NCBI RefSeq assembly: GCF_910596095.1
Contig: NC_056537.1
Coordinates: forward strand, 3,820,574-3,884,573
DNA: 64,000 nt
Reading direction: 5' to 3'
Source of the DNA: Thunnus maccoyii
Lineage: Eukaryota; Chordata; Actinopteri; Scombriformes; Scombridae
Shown piece after piece: positions 23,301-34,500 of the stretch. The position numbers and the translations under genes are program-made. Every line of letters starts with the position of its first letter. Position 1 is the first letter of the stretch. Below the pieces are notes generated by a model. The model was not told the origin of the DNA. It did no database searches and worked only from the letters and a program-made list of their open reading frames with translations.

Positions 23301-24591
23301 GACGTCAGGTGTTCTGGCTGCCGCTTCGTCAGTGAATGGAAGTGATTGCACAGATAGCAGCGACACCTGTAACACCTGTCGGTCAGTCAGCGTTACATAA
23401 ACATGATCTCAGCTAGCGTTAGCATTACAGCGGGGCTGTTACAGGCAATGCTTGAATGAAGCTGACTCATGTTGGAAACTCAGGTTAATACTTACAATTC
23501 ATACATGACTTTCAGATTATTAACACGTCGCCTAATTGTTTCGTGTCTGCAATGAAACTCCTCGTCCGACTAAAGTAACGTGGCTGTTAGCTTCCTAGAT
23601 GAACGCATTTTATAAACTCAAAAATTTATCACTGTCAGCCTCAAAAATCAAATATGGGTCAGACTTCAATTGAAATGTTTAAAAAAAAAAAAAAAGGTTT
23701 TTAGGGACTTAAAAGCGTGCAGAAGATCGTACTGAGACAGACATTCCATGTGTCATATCTCACGTCAAACAGCCTGAAACAAAACAAAAGATAAGTATAC
23801 GAAGGGCAGCCATGTGATTTAGTTTATGCAGATAATTATTTAGGGTTCTTACGTCGGTGAAGGCGATTAAACTCCTCGTCTGACCAAAGTAACGTTGCAA
23901 TTAGCACCCTAGATTTTATAAACTCAAAACATTATTGTTGTCAGCCTCAGAATCCAATATAGGTCAGGCTTTGATTGAAATAGAAAATAGGTGTTTTAGG
24001 GATTAAAAAGTGTACAGAACAGCAGCAGGAGATAGAAACTTAACTCTGACATACATGCCATGTGTAATATCTCACATAAAATAGCCTAAAACAAAACAAA
24101 AACAAAAGAAAAAAATAAAGTGTAAGAAGGGTAGCCATGTGATTTGGCTTCTACAGATAATTAATTAGGTTTGTTATGTCGAAGAATACGATTAAACTCT
24201 TCGTCTGACCAAAGTAACGTTGCAATTAGCATCCTAGCTTTCTGCTTGATAATGGTAGCGACGTTAGCCTGTTAGCTCACGCTAGCAAACTGACGCTAAA
24301 GGTTACTAATTTTTCATGTTGCGTTTTTGGATTAGCTAAACCTGCACGCAGCGGATTATTCACACAAAGAATCCATTTTCAAACGTGTTGTTTTCAAACT
24401 ATAGGTTACCACTCGCCGCTTAGGAATAGCATTAGCCTAGACTAGCTTAGCATTAGACTAGCCGTGTTACCTTTAGCGAGTGCGACAGTGGAGTTCTCGG
24501 TATCGATGGTGTACAGGATCCCTTCGTAGCGGATCTCGGCCTTCGAGATGAGGCTGATTTTGCTCCCGAGGTAGGGCGTCCCGCCGCTCAT
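14517..24591 (-). CDS. lsm14a: LSM14A mRNA-processing body assembly factor (RAP55), complete
   Basis: Eleven minus-strand coding exons join in frame to 506 residues: 24591-24471, 21182-21019, 20937-20778, 19999-19880, 18512-18300, 17941-17861, 17296-17114, 16346-16172, 15980-15942, 15583-15343, 14540-14517. The N-terminal LSm domain (1-80) begins [20 protein letters not shown]. Next come a DFDF motif ([21 protein letters not shown], about 318-341), an FFD box ([13 protein letters not shown]), a TFG box ([18 protein letters not shown]) and RGG repeats; the protein ends KDNKVAA. The [15 protein letters not shown] stretch and RGG-rich tail fit LSM14A rather than LSM14B. Known role: binds mRNA and DDX6/EIF4ENIF1 in P-bodies for translational repression and spindle/RNP functions. 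It is divergent from taf4. Splicing looks flexible: a cassette exon, a second donor and a NAGNAG acceptor. GARRE1, which lies between LSM14A and GPI in human, is not seen here. Confidence 0.97.
14541..15342 (-). other. lsm14a intron 10 with two dispersed-repeat copies
   Basis: Contains a copy of the AATCGATTAAT-type element at about 14672-14956 (ending TTAGTGACAGCCCT) and a diverged reverse copy at about 15040-15250. No exon is seen. Confidence 0.6.
15942..15980 (-). CDS. lsm14a: lsm14a exon 9, likely 39-nt cassette microexon
   Basis: A 39-nt exon with clean CAG and GTAAG borders encodes 13 residues, [13 protein letters not shown], between the FFD box and the TFG box. Exon 8 ends in phase 2 (ACT AG) and exon 10 begins G GAG CGG, so skipping keeps the frame and gives the usual [13 protein letters not shown] joint as in human LSM14A. 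Inclusion separates the two boxes by a Ser/Gly/Lys-rich linker. Confidence 0.75.
16347..17113 (-). other. lsm14a intron 7 with repeat copies
   Basis: Holds a reverse copy of the AATCGATTAAT-type element (about 16450-16660), nested in a second, hAT-like MITE with TACTTGAGTAGGTAAAATAC-type sequence (about 16385-16450 and 16680-16990). No coding sequence is seen. Confidence 0.55.
17297..17860 (-). other. lsm14a intron 6
   Basis: The only notable feature is a T tract on the sense strand (plus-strand A run 17338-17363) about 40 nt upstream of the exon 7 NAGNAG acceptor. No coding sequence is seen. Confidence 0.6.
18168..18299 (-). other. lsm14a: Alternative in-frame extension of lsm14a exon 5
   Basis: Exon 5 has two GTGAGAC donors: after 18300 (conserved-type joint RRG-TDVQK) and after 18168. 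The 132 nt between them are open in frame and add 44 residues rich in Gly, Ser and Arg (starting [14 protein letters not shown]). Both donors are in phase 1 and can join exon 6. Which is used cannot be told from sequence alone. Confidence 0.5.
18513..19879 (-). repeat. lsm14a intron 4, with near-complete dispersed TIR element at 18820-19205
   Basis: At 18820-19205 a reverse copy of the AATCGATTAAT-type element runs from AGGGCTGCACTAACC to ACTGTTGCAGCTCC. Its internal markers CCTCAAATGTCTTGTTTTGT and GACCAACAGTCCACAACCC are intact. The remainder (19206-19879) shows no recognisable gene. The donor of this intron is GTAAAA followed by a poly-A run. Confidence 0.65.
20000..20777 (-). other. lsm14a intron 3
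   Basis: No repeat family or gene is recognised in this intron; sequence is of mixed composition. Confidence 0.6.
21282..21610 (+). repeat. Interspersed repeat shared with 38906-39150
   Basis: GGGACTTTTGTCTCCCCCTT at the start, TGTTTTGAGCGTCAC in the middle and ATTTGATCCATT...AACATTTGGAAAGTC near the end are shared with 38906-39150. This is a dispersed non-coding element in lsm14a intron 1; family unknown to me. Confidence 0.75.
21598..22010 (+). repeat. Diverged AATCGATTAAT-type element copy or copies
   Basis: Starts GAGCTGCACGATTAAC and ends ATTTATCGACTAATTGTTTC, with TGAATGTTTTCTGGTTTTCT and TTGGACAAAACAAGA inside. The middle looks rearranged or made of two partial copies. Confidence 0.55.
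22395..23158 (+). mobile_element. hAT-like MITE, near-complete copy in lsm14a intron 1
   Basis: Runs from TACTCCACTACATTTATTTG through AGTGGTTTCCAACCTTTTTG, TCTCACGACCCCTCAGATTT and the 22852-23037 segment, to the end ATACTTCTTCCACCACTG. It shares its second half with 9100-9628; part of its first half is found inverted at 24889-25195. No transposase. I recognise it as an abundant teleost element. Confidence 0.75.
23555..24245 (+). repeat. Tandem repeat of a 314-325-bp unit in lsm14a intron 1
   Basis: AAACTC(C/T)TCGTC...AAAGTAACG starts at 23555, 23869 and 24194, spacing 314 and 325 bp. Each unit continues TTTTATAAACTCAAAA, GTCAGCCTCA, CCATGTG and AGCCATGTGATTT. There are two full units plus a start of a third, ending about 230 bp from exon 1. 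A diverged single unit lies at 26021-26250 on the other side of the lsm14a promoter. Confidence 0.85.
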
Positions 24592-24850
24592 GGTGTCTCC
24601 CACAGCTCGGCAGACCAAACAGGGAACAGGATGGACGGCCCCTCTGAGCCGTGTGGTTTAACAGTTACAGTTTCTACACCAAAAACAAAGAAAAAAAATC
24701 CTCCGGGCGGTTTGTGCGCTTCTTCTTCTTCTTCGCCGCTACAACATGGCTACCTCACCCTCCTCCATCGCACCAACGGCTCTCGGTGAACGCGGGGGCT
24801 AACGGGAAATCATAATCTCGCGCGTTTACGCTCCGCCGTGGAAACTAGAT
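24592..24850. promoter_or_regulatory. lsm14a 5' UTR and promoter region
   Basis: Immediately upstream of the lsm14a ATG (context GACACCATGAGC) lies a CpG-richer stretch with TCTCGCGCG near 24814. On the minus strand there is GCCATGTTGT (near 24745), close to the YY1 consensus. This is inference from composition and motifs; no transcription start can be read from sequence. Confidence 0.4.
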
Positions 24851-24888
24851 CCGTGCAGGATAGAAGAGCTATCAAACATCATTACACA

Positions 24889-25195
24889 CAGCGGTGGAGA
24901 GTAACTAAGAACATTTATGACATTTCCTCAACTACTGTACTTAAGTGCAATTTTGACGTACCACCGGACTAATCTAGCTAACTGTATATAAAGTAGGTTA
25001 GTGGTTCCAAAAAGGTTGGAAACCACTGGTTTCATCTTTAAAAGTAACTAAAGCTGTTAAATAAATGTAGTGGAGTAGAAAGTACAATATTTCCCTCTGA
25101 AATGTAGTTGAGAGGGAATGTAAAGTAGCATCAAATGGAAATACTCAAGTAAAGTACAAGTACCTCAAAACTGTACTTGACTCTTAAAGGTAGAT
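24889..25195 (+). repeat. hAT-like MITE fragment between lsm14a and taf4
   Basis: Begins CAGCGGTGGAGAGTAACTAA, contains CTAGCTAACTGTATATAAAGTA and GGTTGGAAACCACTGG, and ends near GTACCTCAAAACTGTACTTGA. It is a rearranged partial relative of 22395-23158. Confidence 0.65.
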
Positions 25196-25253
25196 TTGAT
25201 ACTAGACCTAGTATTCTTAAATATTTATATAGAGTATAAGTATTTATATTAGA

Positions 25254-25440
25254 GTTGCAACAATTAGTCGATTAATTGATTAGTCGACAGACAGAAAAGT
25301 AACCGGCAACAATTTTGATAATTGAAGAATCGTTTTCAGCATTTTTTTTAGGCAAAAATGGCAAATATTTGTATATAGTAAACTGAAAATCTTAGGATTT
25401 TGGATTGTTGACCAGACAAAACAGGACATATACTTACTTG
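25254..25440 (+). repeat. AATCGATTAAT-type element, truncated copy
   Basis: AGAGTTGCAACAATTAGTCG at the start, then AATTTTGATAATTG and GTAAACTGAAAATCTTAGG; it stops near GGACATA without the right terminal repeat. Confidence 0.65.
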
Positions 25441-25494
25441 TTCATGTTAAAAAAAAACATTTTATCCACTTTTATCTTTTATCCAACTTTTATC

Positions 25495-26010
25495 TTTTAT
25501 GCAAGCGGCAACCTCCAGGGCTGAAAACTGAAGCCAAAGAAGAAGTGCCAAAAACTGCAGTTCCTTGAATGGCCACTTGAGGCTCCAAATGCGAGTCAAT
25601 CCCCATAGACCTCCATGTTAAAATGCCCAAATTTACAGCAGAAATAAACATGTTTACAGCCTGGTACAAAAAATGGTTTTGGTCTCTATAACAAATCTTT
25701 TCTTTTCATATCTGTAGAGGGGTAAAAAATTTTTATAACTAGCCTGTTTAAATTTTACTAAGCTGTAAGGTTATACATAATAAGAACATGGCTGCTTTGA
25801 GTGACGGGTTGTTAGCCACTAGGTGGCTTGTTTCAGGAACCAGGCTTCATTCAGCCTACCTCAGCTCCACCTCTTTGCCCATTTTGGATTAGCCGGGAGT
25901 TAGGCACTGCCAAGATGGCGACGGCCAGAGCCGCGCACTTTAAGCTTCAAAACCACTCTTCAGAAACCAATGAGTGACATCACGGTGGCTACATCCATAT
26001 TTTTTTACAG
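25495..26010 (+). repeat. Interspersed element with ACATCCATA...ACAGTCTATG end
   Basis: Carries CAACCTCCAGGGCTGAAAAC, CCCCATAGACCTCCATGTTA, GTTAGCCACTAGGTGGCTT and ends TTTTTTTACAGTCTATG. I recognise the end as a frequent teleost non-coding repeat; class uncertain. Confidence 0.6.
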
Positions 26011-26020
26011 TCTATGTTTT

Positions 26021-28200
26021 TATCAGATTTTATGAACTCAAAAAAATATTATTGTTTCAAGCCTCAAAAATCCAGTATGGGTCTGGATCTAACTGAAATA
26101 TTAATTGTACCGAGATATACATGAAACGTGTAATATGACACATATAACCGCCTAAAACCGAACACAACAAAAAAAACATTAAAGTATAGGAACTGCAGGC
26201 ATGAGATTTAGTATCTGCAGACAATTTTTTAGGTTTATTGTGTCAAAGAACCATTATCTTATCATTATAACTTCATTAACTTATTACCTTGAGATAACAA
26301 ATGGTGATGTTTTTAGATTTTAAAGCCTGTTATTATGTGATAACAATTTAATCATACCATTATCAGCTATAAATGTTATAATACCATTACATTTTAAACA
26401 TGGTTTCCTTTCTAATTAAAGTTTATACAAAAGATGATTATCCAAGTTGAAGTTACAGATGACAGCAAAAGTGAATGAAGTATGTTGGCCTGAATAATAC
26501 AAAGTGACTGTAGGAAAACAAAATTATAATCAAGATGACAGGTCTAAAAATATATATATTGATAACCATGGCATCTTTTGGCTTCCATACTTCTATACAA
26601 ATACAAATAGGATGGTTTTAAATTAATGCCAGAAATTATGCTGAATATTCACATCACTTTACTGAAAGTTAGCTTTTACTGATATAGAGTAATACTTTCT
26701 TCACAGACAGTATGTAAAATAAGAATATTGGAGATACAGTAAATTCACTTTACACATGTAGATAACATGAACAAAAAAGAGACCTTTATAGTCCTTAATG
26801 CCACGATTTAATAAAGTTTATAAAGTTTAAAAAGCTGGAACTATCAAATGTTTGGAATTTATTGCGGTTGTTTTTTAAAAAATTGCTCATCTTTTTTTGT
26901 CAATTGACTAATCAATTAATTGACTAATCTTCCTCTGTATTATTTTATTTTTACTGCATGTAAAAGGCTTCTTGCACAATCCCTTTACCAAATGTTTTTA
27001 TTATTATTTTTTATTATTATTATTATTATGTCATAATTGAATTCGCTGGCACTGTCTCTCCTCTTTTTGTTCTTCATATTTGTTTACATAGTCCTGTTTT
27101 TTACTGTCTTTTGAATTTGACTGTTCTCAATAAAATTGAGGGGAAAAAAACAACAATCAATATCAATATTTCACTTGTCACTTTTAAACTGTGATTGACT
27201 CGTTTTACAAACACACCTGTATGTGGTGCCACATCACCCATATAAAATCTATTTATTATTATTTTTATTTAAAAAAAAAAAAAAAAAAAAACTTTATCGA
27301 AACAAGTATACAACCAGTTTCCAGCACCTTGTGTAAACAACTTGTGTCTATAAACATGCTGGGTAACAAAAGGTTGTAATAAAAGAAAAAGAAATAGTTA
27401 AATAAATAACTTTTTAAAGTTTACAAGAGTTATACATTTTAAAAGCTTTTTTGTTCATACAATCAGAAATACTAGAAATGTATTGCTTGATATGGACAGT
27501 CAGCTCTGAAAAGTTTGACTTTTTGCTGAAGAATTTTTACTTGTGAATATAAAATTTGGTCAAAATATTAAGCACCTTTCCCTTATGCCACCTGCTGCTG
27601 GTCTTTGACAGGTTGGAAATTGGGCCTTAAGAAAATTGGGGATGCTGCTTTCTTTAACTAACTACAAAATTATGGAATTTTCTGCTGAGACATATCAGAG
27701 AGGCTAACCGAGTAGCTAGTTTAAAAAAAAACACAATGGTACAACCTGGCATTTTAACCCCTCCTCTGTATTTAATGACCTTTTTATTGTTTTACCCACA
27801 TATCCCGGTTGTATCTTCTATTTCTTTTTTCCTCTTTGTTTTATTTGTTTGTTTTTGTTTTTTTCTTCTTATCTGTTTTTGTTGATCTTTGTTTTTACTT
27901 TTGTTCCTGGTGCTCTGACTCTGTCATTGGCCATGTAAAGCACTTTGAGGTGCAATCCTTGTATGAAATGTGCTACACAAATCAGAATCAGAATCTGTGT
28001 GTTGTTTTGTTTGTTGTTTTGTTTTGGCGTTTACCTTTTTTAGAGTAAGGTAATAATAATAATAATGAAATAATAAAATTAACAAAGTAGAACTAAAATT
28101 AAATGAAAAAAATAAAATTTAAAGTCTATTTACAGAATGGGATAATAATATTTTTGAAATGGGATATAAAACTTGAAATTAAATATTGACTGTACAACGG
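26021..28200. other. AT-rich spacer upstream of taf4
   Basis: 26021-26250 is a diverged copy of the lsm14a intron 1 tandem unit. A truncated AATCGATTAAT-type copy lies at about 26865-26935. Beyond that the stretch is AT-rich with an ATT run (27000-27030) and a poly-A run (27271-27290). AAGCACTTTGAGGTGCAAT at 27939 is a repeat-like motif. No gene is recognised. Confidence 0.55.
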
Positions 28201-28232
28201 ACTTCCGTACGGACCAGGAAATGGTGCAAAAA

Positions 28233-28233
<1 letters not shown>

Positions 28234-28263
<30 letters not shown>
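28234..28263. repeat. ATT microsatellite upstream of taf4
   Basis: Ten TTA units about 240 bp before the taf4 start codon. Confidence 0.95.
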
Positions 28264-28429
28264 ATTCAGTGAATCCAAGCACTACATTTTTTCTTAAGTA
28301 ATGTAAAGTGAGAGTAGATATGATCGGCAATAAATCTTGACATTTTACTCCACAGTTGTTTTTTATTGTGGGCAAAACCAAATAATCTGAGCTCCTCACA
28401 AAAGGATAAAATCTGTGTTTTCTATTTCT

Positions 28430-28474
28430 ATGCTCGAAAACAACACGGATCCTCCGCGCATGCGTACATTCTAA
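28430..28474 (+). promoter_or_regulatory. Possible upstream ORF of taf4
   Basis: ATG at 28430 opens a 14-codon frame that stops at 28474, 32 nt before the main ATG. It matters only if transcription starts upstream of 28430. Confidence 0.3.
28455..28466 (+). promoter_or_regulatory. NRF1-like site upstream of taf4
   Basis: CGCGCATGCGTA matches the NRF1 consensus YGCGCAYGCGCR at all but one position and lies about 40 bp before the taf4 start codon. NRF1 sites are typical of CpG housekeeping promoters. The role here is inferred. Confidence 0.5.
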
Positions 28475-28502
28475 AATACGATTTGCACAACGGTCCAACA
28501 TC

Positions 28503-28514
28503 AAAGATGGCGGG
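28503..28514 (+). promoter_or_regulatory. TISU/YY1-like element over the taf4 start codon
   Basis: AAAGATGGCGGG spans the ATG and matches the TISU consensus SAASATGGCGGC at 10 of 12 positions; it also contains the YY1 core AAGATGGCGG. TISU elements (known) combine YY1-driven transcription with translation from very short 5' UTRs. This supports the choice of 28507 over the longer open frame that extends upstream without an ATG. Confidence 0.5.
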
Positions 28515-31500
28515 AGCCTCCGACCTACTGGAGGACATGCTCTTCAATGAGGTGGATGAAAAGGCAGTTAGCGACTTAGTTGGCTCTCTGGAATCACAAC
28601 TCGGCGATCGAAAGGCTCCCGCTGCTTCATATTCCGACGTGAAACGGGAGGGAGCTCCGGGCGCCGTCAGTCAATTCTCAGGGAAAGTGCGCGATCAAGT
28701 GGGGTCTCTGGAGCCGCAACAAGGGCATCCGAGAGCGGGGTTAAACCCGGAGCCCGGCGCTAATGAGCCGCTCTCCGGTAGAGCCCTCACCTCCTCTACC
28801 TCCTCTGCCACCGCCGGGGCCGTAATAACCACCGGAGCGAGTCTACAAACAGTTGGAGCGTCTCCTCCCACTATCTCCCCGGTACCGGGACCCGTAACTT
28901 TGAGCACTCAGCCCGCCGCTGCTAGCTTCCACCGGGCTGCGGTCCCGGGTCCGAGTACCAACGTCGTCCCCGCGGCGGAGGCTGTCAGCACCGCTTCTCC
29001 CGGATTACAAAGTTTAAACGGCAACACTGGAGCTGTGAAGTTGGTGAACTCGCCCGCTGTCACTCCTCCAGCCGGGGCCAACACTGTAATAAGTGCTGTC
29101 AGTACCGGTGGCTCCACTATTATCGCCTCCATGGCTTCACAACCTAATTTTCCTGTACCTCAGTCCTCAGTGGCGTCTCCCGCTGCAGCTGTGCAGAGGC
29201 ACCCCAGTCCGACGCCCAGCGTCGCCCACAACGGGGTCGACCCTAAGGGTGGCCAGCTGGTGACCCAGTGTGCACCTTCCCCATCAGCCTCCACGTCTCA
29301 GGTCATGAACCACAGCAACCCTCTGATGCACACCAAGATGTTGGTGCCCAGTCAGCCTGTCTCTGGAAACTCTGTCATCCTGGCCAGCACCCCTCCGTCT
29401 GCTGCAACCCAGTCCCCCATCAGCCAGACTCAGACCGGGACCAGTCCAGGCCAGGCTACTGTCACCCTTGCTGCTGCCGGGGTGAAGCCTGCGGTCAACG
29501 GAGTGGGCCAGCCTGCAGTAGCTGTCGTGAGGCCGCTCGGTGCTCCGGTGGTGGCCACCTCCATCCAGCAGCAGAGAGCAGGGCTGGTGGCCACCTCCAC
29601 CAGAGCGGCTGCTCCTCAGCCTCCACTGGCAGTCCGGCCTCAGCAGCAGACCACCATCCAACTGCCCCCGGGGTTCACTATGCCTCCTGGTGAGCTGACA
29701 CAAGGATGCTACACTCTCACCTCACCCGAAGACTCACCTGTGGTGGGGTGATGTCACCTCTCATGACACTGCATGCACACTGAGGTCACGCTCAGTTTGT
29801 TCCTCTCATCTTTTAACATTACATTTGAGTCACAGAGCTAAACATCTGACTTACCTACAAATAAATACCTAGAAGGTGCTTCAACAAAAGTTCCTGCTGT
29901 TCTGAATGAATCCTCAAAAACTCTGCAAACCATCTGGACTAAAAAATATTTTATCTTCTGCATCAAAGATCAGACTTTTAACACATTTTCTAAGTTGCGA
30001 TTGTTTGTTTTCCTAATCTAGGCAGCTGGAGATGACACATTGTTGCTCGTTTTGTAAAACAAAAGCAAAATATTAAGGCGTGTTTTGTTAGAAAATATAA
30101 AATATTGGAATGAAACATCAATATAACTGAAAGTGAAACTTTAAATTTTGTTTCACATTGTATAAACTGAGCATGGACATGTTATATCCAGCCGCCATCT
30201 TTGTTTGGATCAGGAAACGGAGTTGAGACACGAGTGGAGACTATATTTTAATTCAGATAGTTAGAGGAGAGTTTCAAGAGTCAACAGGAAGTGTTTTTAA
30301 ACAATCTTCAGGGTTTTTCAAACATCACAGATACTAATTTTTAAGATCAGATGCTTTGCTCTGAGACTGAGGTGTAATGTAAAACATTATGAGACGAACA
30401 CGCAGGGAGCTAACGTCTGTGTAGCTCATGTTTTATCATACAGGATACAGTCCAGGATCCTCAAAGACTCTTCTAAACATCTGGATGAAACTGATGTATG
30501 ATAACTGATTTTTCACCTGTTTTCCAAGCTTTGACTCTGTTCTTTATCCAGGTAGCCGGCAGGCCGCCATCTTTGTTTTGATTCAGAAGCAGAGGCACAA
30601 CTTGGTAAACTAGTTCAAAATGTTTTTTTTATTGTTCAGCAAACAGAATATTTTTTTCATCCAGATGTTCAGAAGAGTCTTTGAGGATCCTGTAAACACC
30701 TTCAGAACAGCAGGAAGTTTTGTTAAAAGGCCGTCTGGGTTTTTCAAACGTCGCTGGTTAATTATCTCTTATAGAAACTAACTGTGTGTGAACTGAACAG
30801 AGTTTTCATTATTGATTCATCTGTTGATTATTTTCCCGATTAATTGACTAGTTGTTTGGTTTATAAAATGTCAGAAAATGGTGAAACATGCTGATCACTG
30901 TGTCTCAAAGCCCAAGATGGCGTCCTTACATGTCTTGTTTTGACCAGATCAACAGTTCACAACTCAAAGATACTCAGTTTACTGTCGTAGAGACTAAAGA
31001 AACCAGAAGATATTCACATTTGAGAAGCTGGAACCAGAGAATGGCTCCAAACAATTAACTGATTATCAAAATAGTTGTCGATTCATTTAATAGTTGACGA
31101 CTAATTGACTAACCGTTGCAGCTCTAAACCCGAATATATATCGATACATAAGAGCTGCGACGATTAGCAGATTAATCGATCAGTTGATCAACAGAACAAA
31201 ATGAATCGACAAATATTTTGATAATCAAGTCATTGTTTTAAGTCGTTCTTAAGCAGAAATGCCAAATATTTCATGGTTCCAGATTCTCAAATGTAAGAAT
31301 TTGTTGTTTTTCTCGGGTCTTCCTTCACAGTCCTGTAAATTGACATTCTTTGGGGGGTTTTGGTTTGTTTGTCGGACAAAACAAAACATTTCAAGATGTT
31401 ACATCGGACTTTAGGAAATTGTGATGCACTTTTTTCATGTTTTGATATTTTACAGACCAAACAATTAGTCAGCAGATTAATTGATAATGAAATAATCATT

Positions 31501-34500
31501 AGTTTCAGTTGCTAAACACATGAGAGCAGGACATTAAGTTGTTCTACGTAGCAACAAGTTATTGGTAAATTTATGAGCCACTTTCACAGACGACAAGTTT
31601 TTAGGAGCTCTTTGTTTCAGCGCTGGTGTGACTGAGTGTTAGTCCGAGTAAGATGTTGTGATAATCAACAGACGAGCATGTGAATATTTACTGTTGCCGT
31701 CTAACACTGCAATAAAGAAGCACTTACACGCTCATTAGGATCTCTTCATCATGACTGTCCACTCGGCAGGTCGCCCGTCGTCGTTCCAGTAAAGAGACGA
31801 CGCGTTTCAGACCGATGATGTTTCTGTCTCCTTCAGGTATGGTTCTGGTCCGGACGGAGACGGGCCAGCTGGTGATGGTCCCTCAGCAGGTCCTGGCCCA
31901 GGCGCAGGTCAAGACACAGCAGGGCCAAACGGTGACCAACATCACCCAGAGACCCGGGACACCGACGGCGGGGGCCACCATCCGGGTCACCACCGCCAAC
32001 CCGGTAGGTTTAATACTGACAACGCTTCAGGGACTGTAGATGTCAGATGTCGGGTATCTGCAGGTCCTGAGAAGTCTTTAATTTAGTCTCCTCGAAACGT
32101 CCTTCAGTATTAAAAAGTCTTAAAGTTATACTGTCTCTTTCCTGCTGTAGTAACCTGAGTTGTAACTTTTTTATATGTTGTTACGTGCTTGCAGGAGACC
32201 TTCAACATAAAAATAATATTCTAGACTGTTAAAATAATCACCAACTATTTGGATCATTAATCAGCAATCATTTTGGGTCATTTTTTTAAGAAAAAAATGT
32301 GCAAATTCTGTGATTCCAGCTTCTCAAATGTGAATGTTTTCTGGATTCTTTAATCTTCTACGACAATAAACTGAATATCTTTGGGTTGTGGACAAAACAA
32401 GACATTTTAGGGGCTTCGGGGAACTGCGATCAACGTTTTTTCCTGACAGATTATAGACAAAATAACTATCAATTAATCCATAATGAAAATAATCATTAGT
32501 TGCAGCCCTTTAATATTCAGTCGACTATCATATAAGACAAGGAAAAGCATCAAATTCTCAAATTTAAGAACATCAAACCATCAAATATTTGGCATTTTTG
32601 CTTTAAAAAAACGACTAAACAATGAATCAGTTATCCAAATAGTTGTAGGTTAATGTTTTATCGATCGATTTATCAACTAATCATTGCAGTTGTGAGTTTT
32701 GGACTGTTAGTCGAATAAAACAAGATGTTCGATGACGTCACTCTGTGCTCTAGAACAACGTGACGGACATTTCTCACAGTTTTTTTTGTCAGCAGATTAA
32801 TCGATAACGAGAATAATCGTTAGTCGCAGCTCTAGTTCTTTGTGTCTATACATGAACTTTAAGCTGATGGTGTTACTGCTTAATTAAGACGTCCCATGAT
32901 GCTTTGTTGTTACATAACATCATCTGTTTCCCCCTCCCTCCCTGTTGTCCGCAGGTTCCTGGTACGACTCAGACCGTCCGCCTGGCTTCTCCCGCTCAGA
33001 CCAGACTGGTTCAGTCTCCCTCTCCCTCCACCACCACTGTACAGGTGTGTCTCCCATCACCAGCTGAACCAGACTCCTGGTAGATGACGTTGTAACATGA
33101 ACGTTGCATTTCTACTGTTTATCTTGCGACGAAAGATAGAATATTTGATGCCATGGTAGTTTTATAAACCTCTGTGCAGTGTGTTCTGGTGTCTGATAAA
33201 CCTTCAGACTCATGGATCTGTTATTCAGACTGGATCAGATTTCATCATAGAAGTAGTTGTTCCAACCCTGAGGTGTGAGGAAAGGGAAGCAACCTAATGC
33301 CAGTATATTCTGGCAAGATCGACCAGTTATTGTTTCGTTGGAAAGACTCGACTTTTGGATGCTGGACAATGATAAGGAGATCTTAGAAGAGCAACAATGA
33401 GAAGGGCCAGCATGTGGTATGAAATCAAATAAATGATTATAATAAAAGGAACCGTCTTATCACTTAAACACAAATAAATATAAAACAAAACCTTACTTAT
33501 GTACTTGTATCGCTCTGCCTTAAGGCGCCTTCAGGCTGTGGTGACAACAACAATCGTGTGAGTTTATTGCATGTCATATTGTGCATAAAAAAATCTTGGT
33601 TGCGGTCTGTGTGTCAGACTGTACGATGTCAGTCTGAGGCTTTCAGATCGTGAGATAAATGTCGGTGAATCGTAGTCGCTGCGAGGTAAATAGAGAAAAG
33701 GAAACGAAAGTCATCAGCTCGTCATCCGTCTGCAGGTCCGATGTTTGAAAATGCGAGCCACACAAGCTGCTTTTTGTTTCACCTATACTTACGAAAGATC
33801 ACGTCGGCCGGTTCGTCCTGTGTCGTTTCGTGTCGTGCTCTTGATTGGTTTGTTTGTAGTCGTGGCAACAGTCACGTTGTGAGGATTTGCTCTTAAATTT
33901 TGCCTCAGGTTGTCACATTTTGTCGGCGGTGCACATGTCTGACGGTGTTCCTTTTTAAAGATTAAAGTCAGGGAACAAAAGTCTCCTGTGTGCAGTAAAC
34001 ACACCACAGATTACATGATAGACTTATGATTGGCTCGAACAATTATTTCCATTATGAGTAATGTGCTGATTATTTTCGTGATTCATTGTTTAGTCTATAA
34101 AATGTCAGAAAAATGTAAAGAATGTCTGTTATTAGATATACTTGATTGTCCCTGAAGGGGGGAAAAATTGACTTGGACGTTAGTTCTGCACACAGCTGCA
34201 ATCAACCTAAGCACCAGAGTCCTGGTCGCCAGCGGAGCAGCGCCGCCGGAAACACCGATATAATACAGCCCATAATTCTCCGTTATAATACAATCTGATT
34301 AATCTTTCAAATCTGGAGGTTCTTCAGTGTCCAGCTTGTATGAGGTGGGGAGGGACCGACCTCTCATACAGGAAGTATTCTTATTATAACTGCATCTGAA
34401 GTAACACCAGAGAAGAAGAGATGCTGTGTGAGTGTGTAAGGACAGTGACAGATGTTAATGACAGATCAGTGTTTGATTAAACGCTGCATAATTAACAACT

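Noticed and set aside
28366..28506. 47-residue N-terminal extension of taf4 exon 1
   Set aside because: The frame is open but has no ATG upstream of 28507 (it begins at TTG); [11 protein letters not shown] matches the known TAF4 start and has a TISU-like context.
29268..29703. Long frames (140 residues) overlapping taf4 exon 1 in other frames
   Set aside because: Shadows of the GC-rich, Ser/Ala-rich coding exon; no family resemblance.
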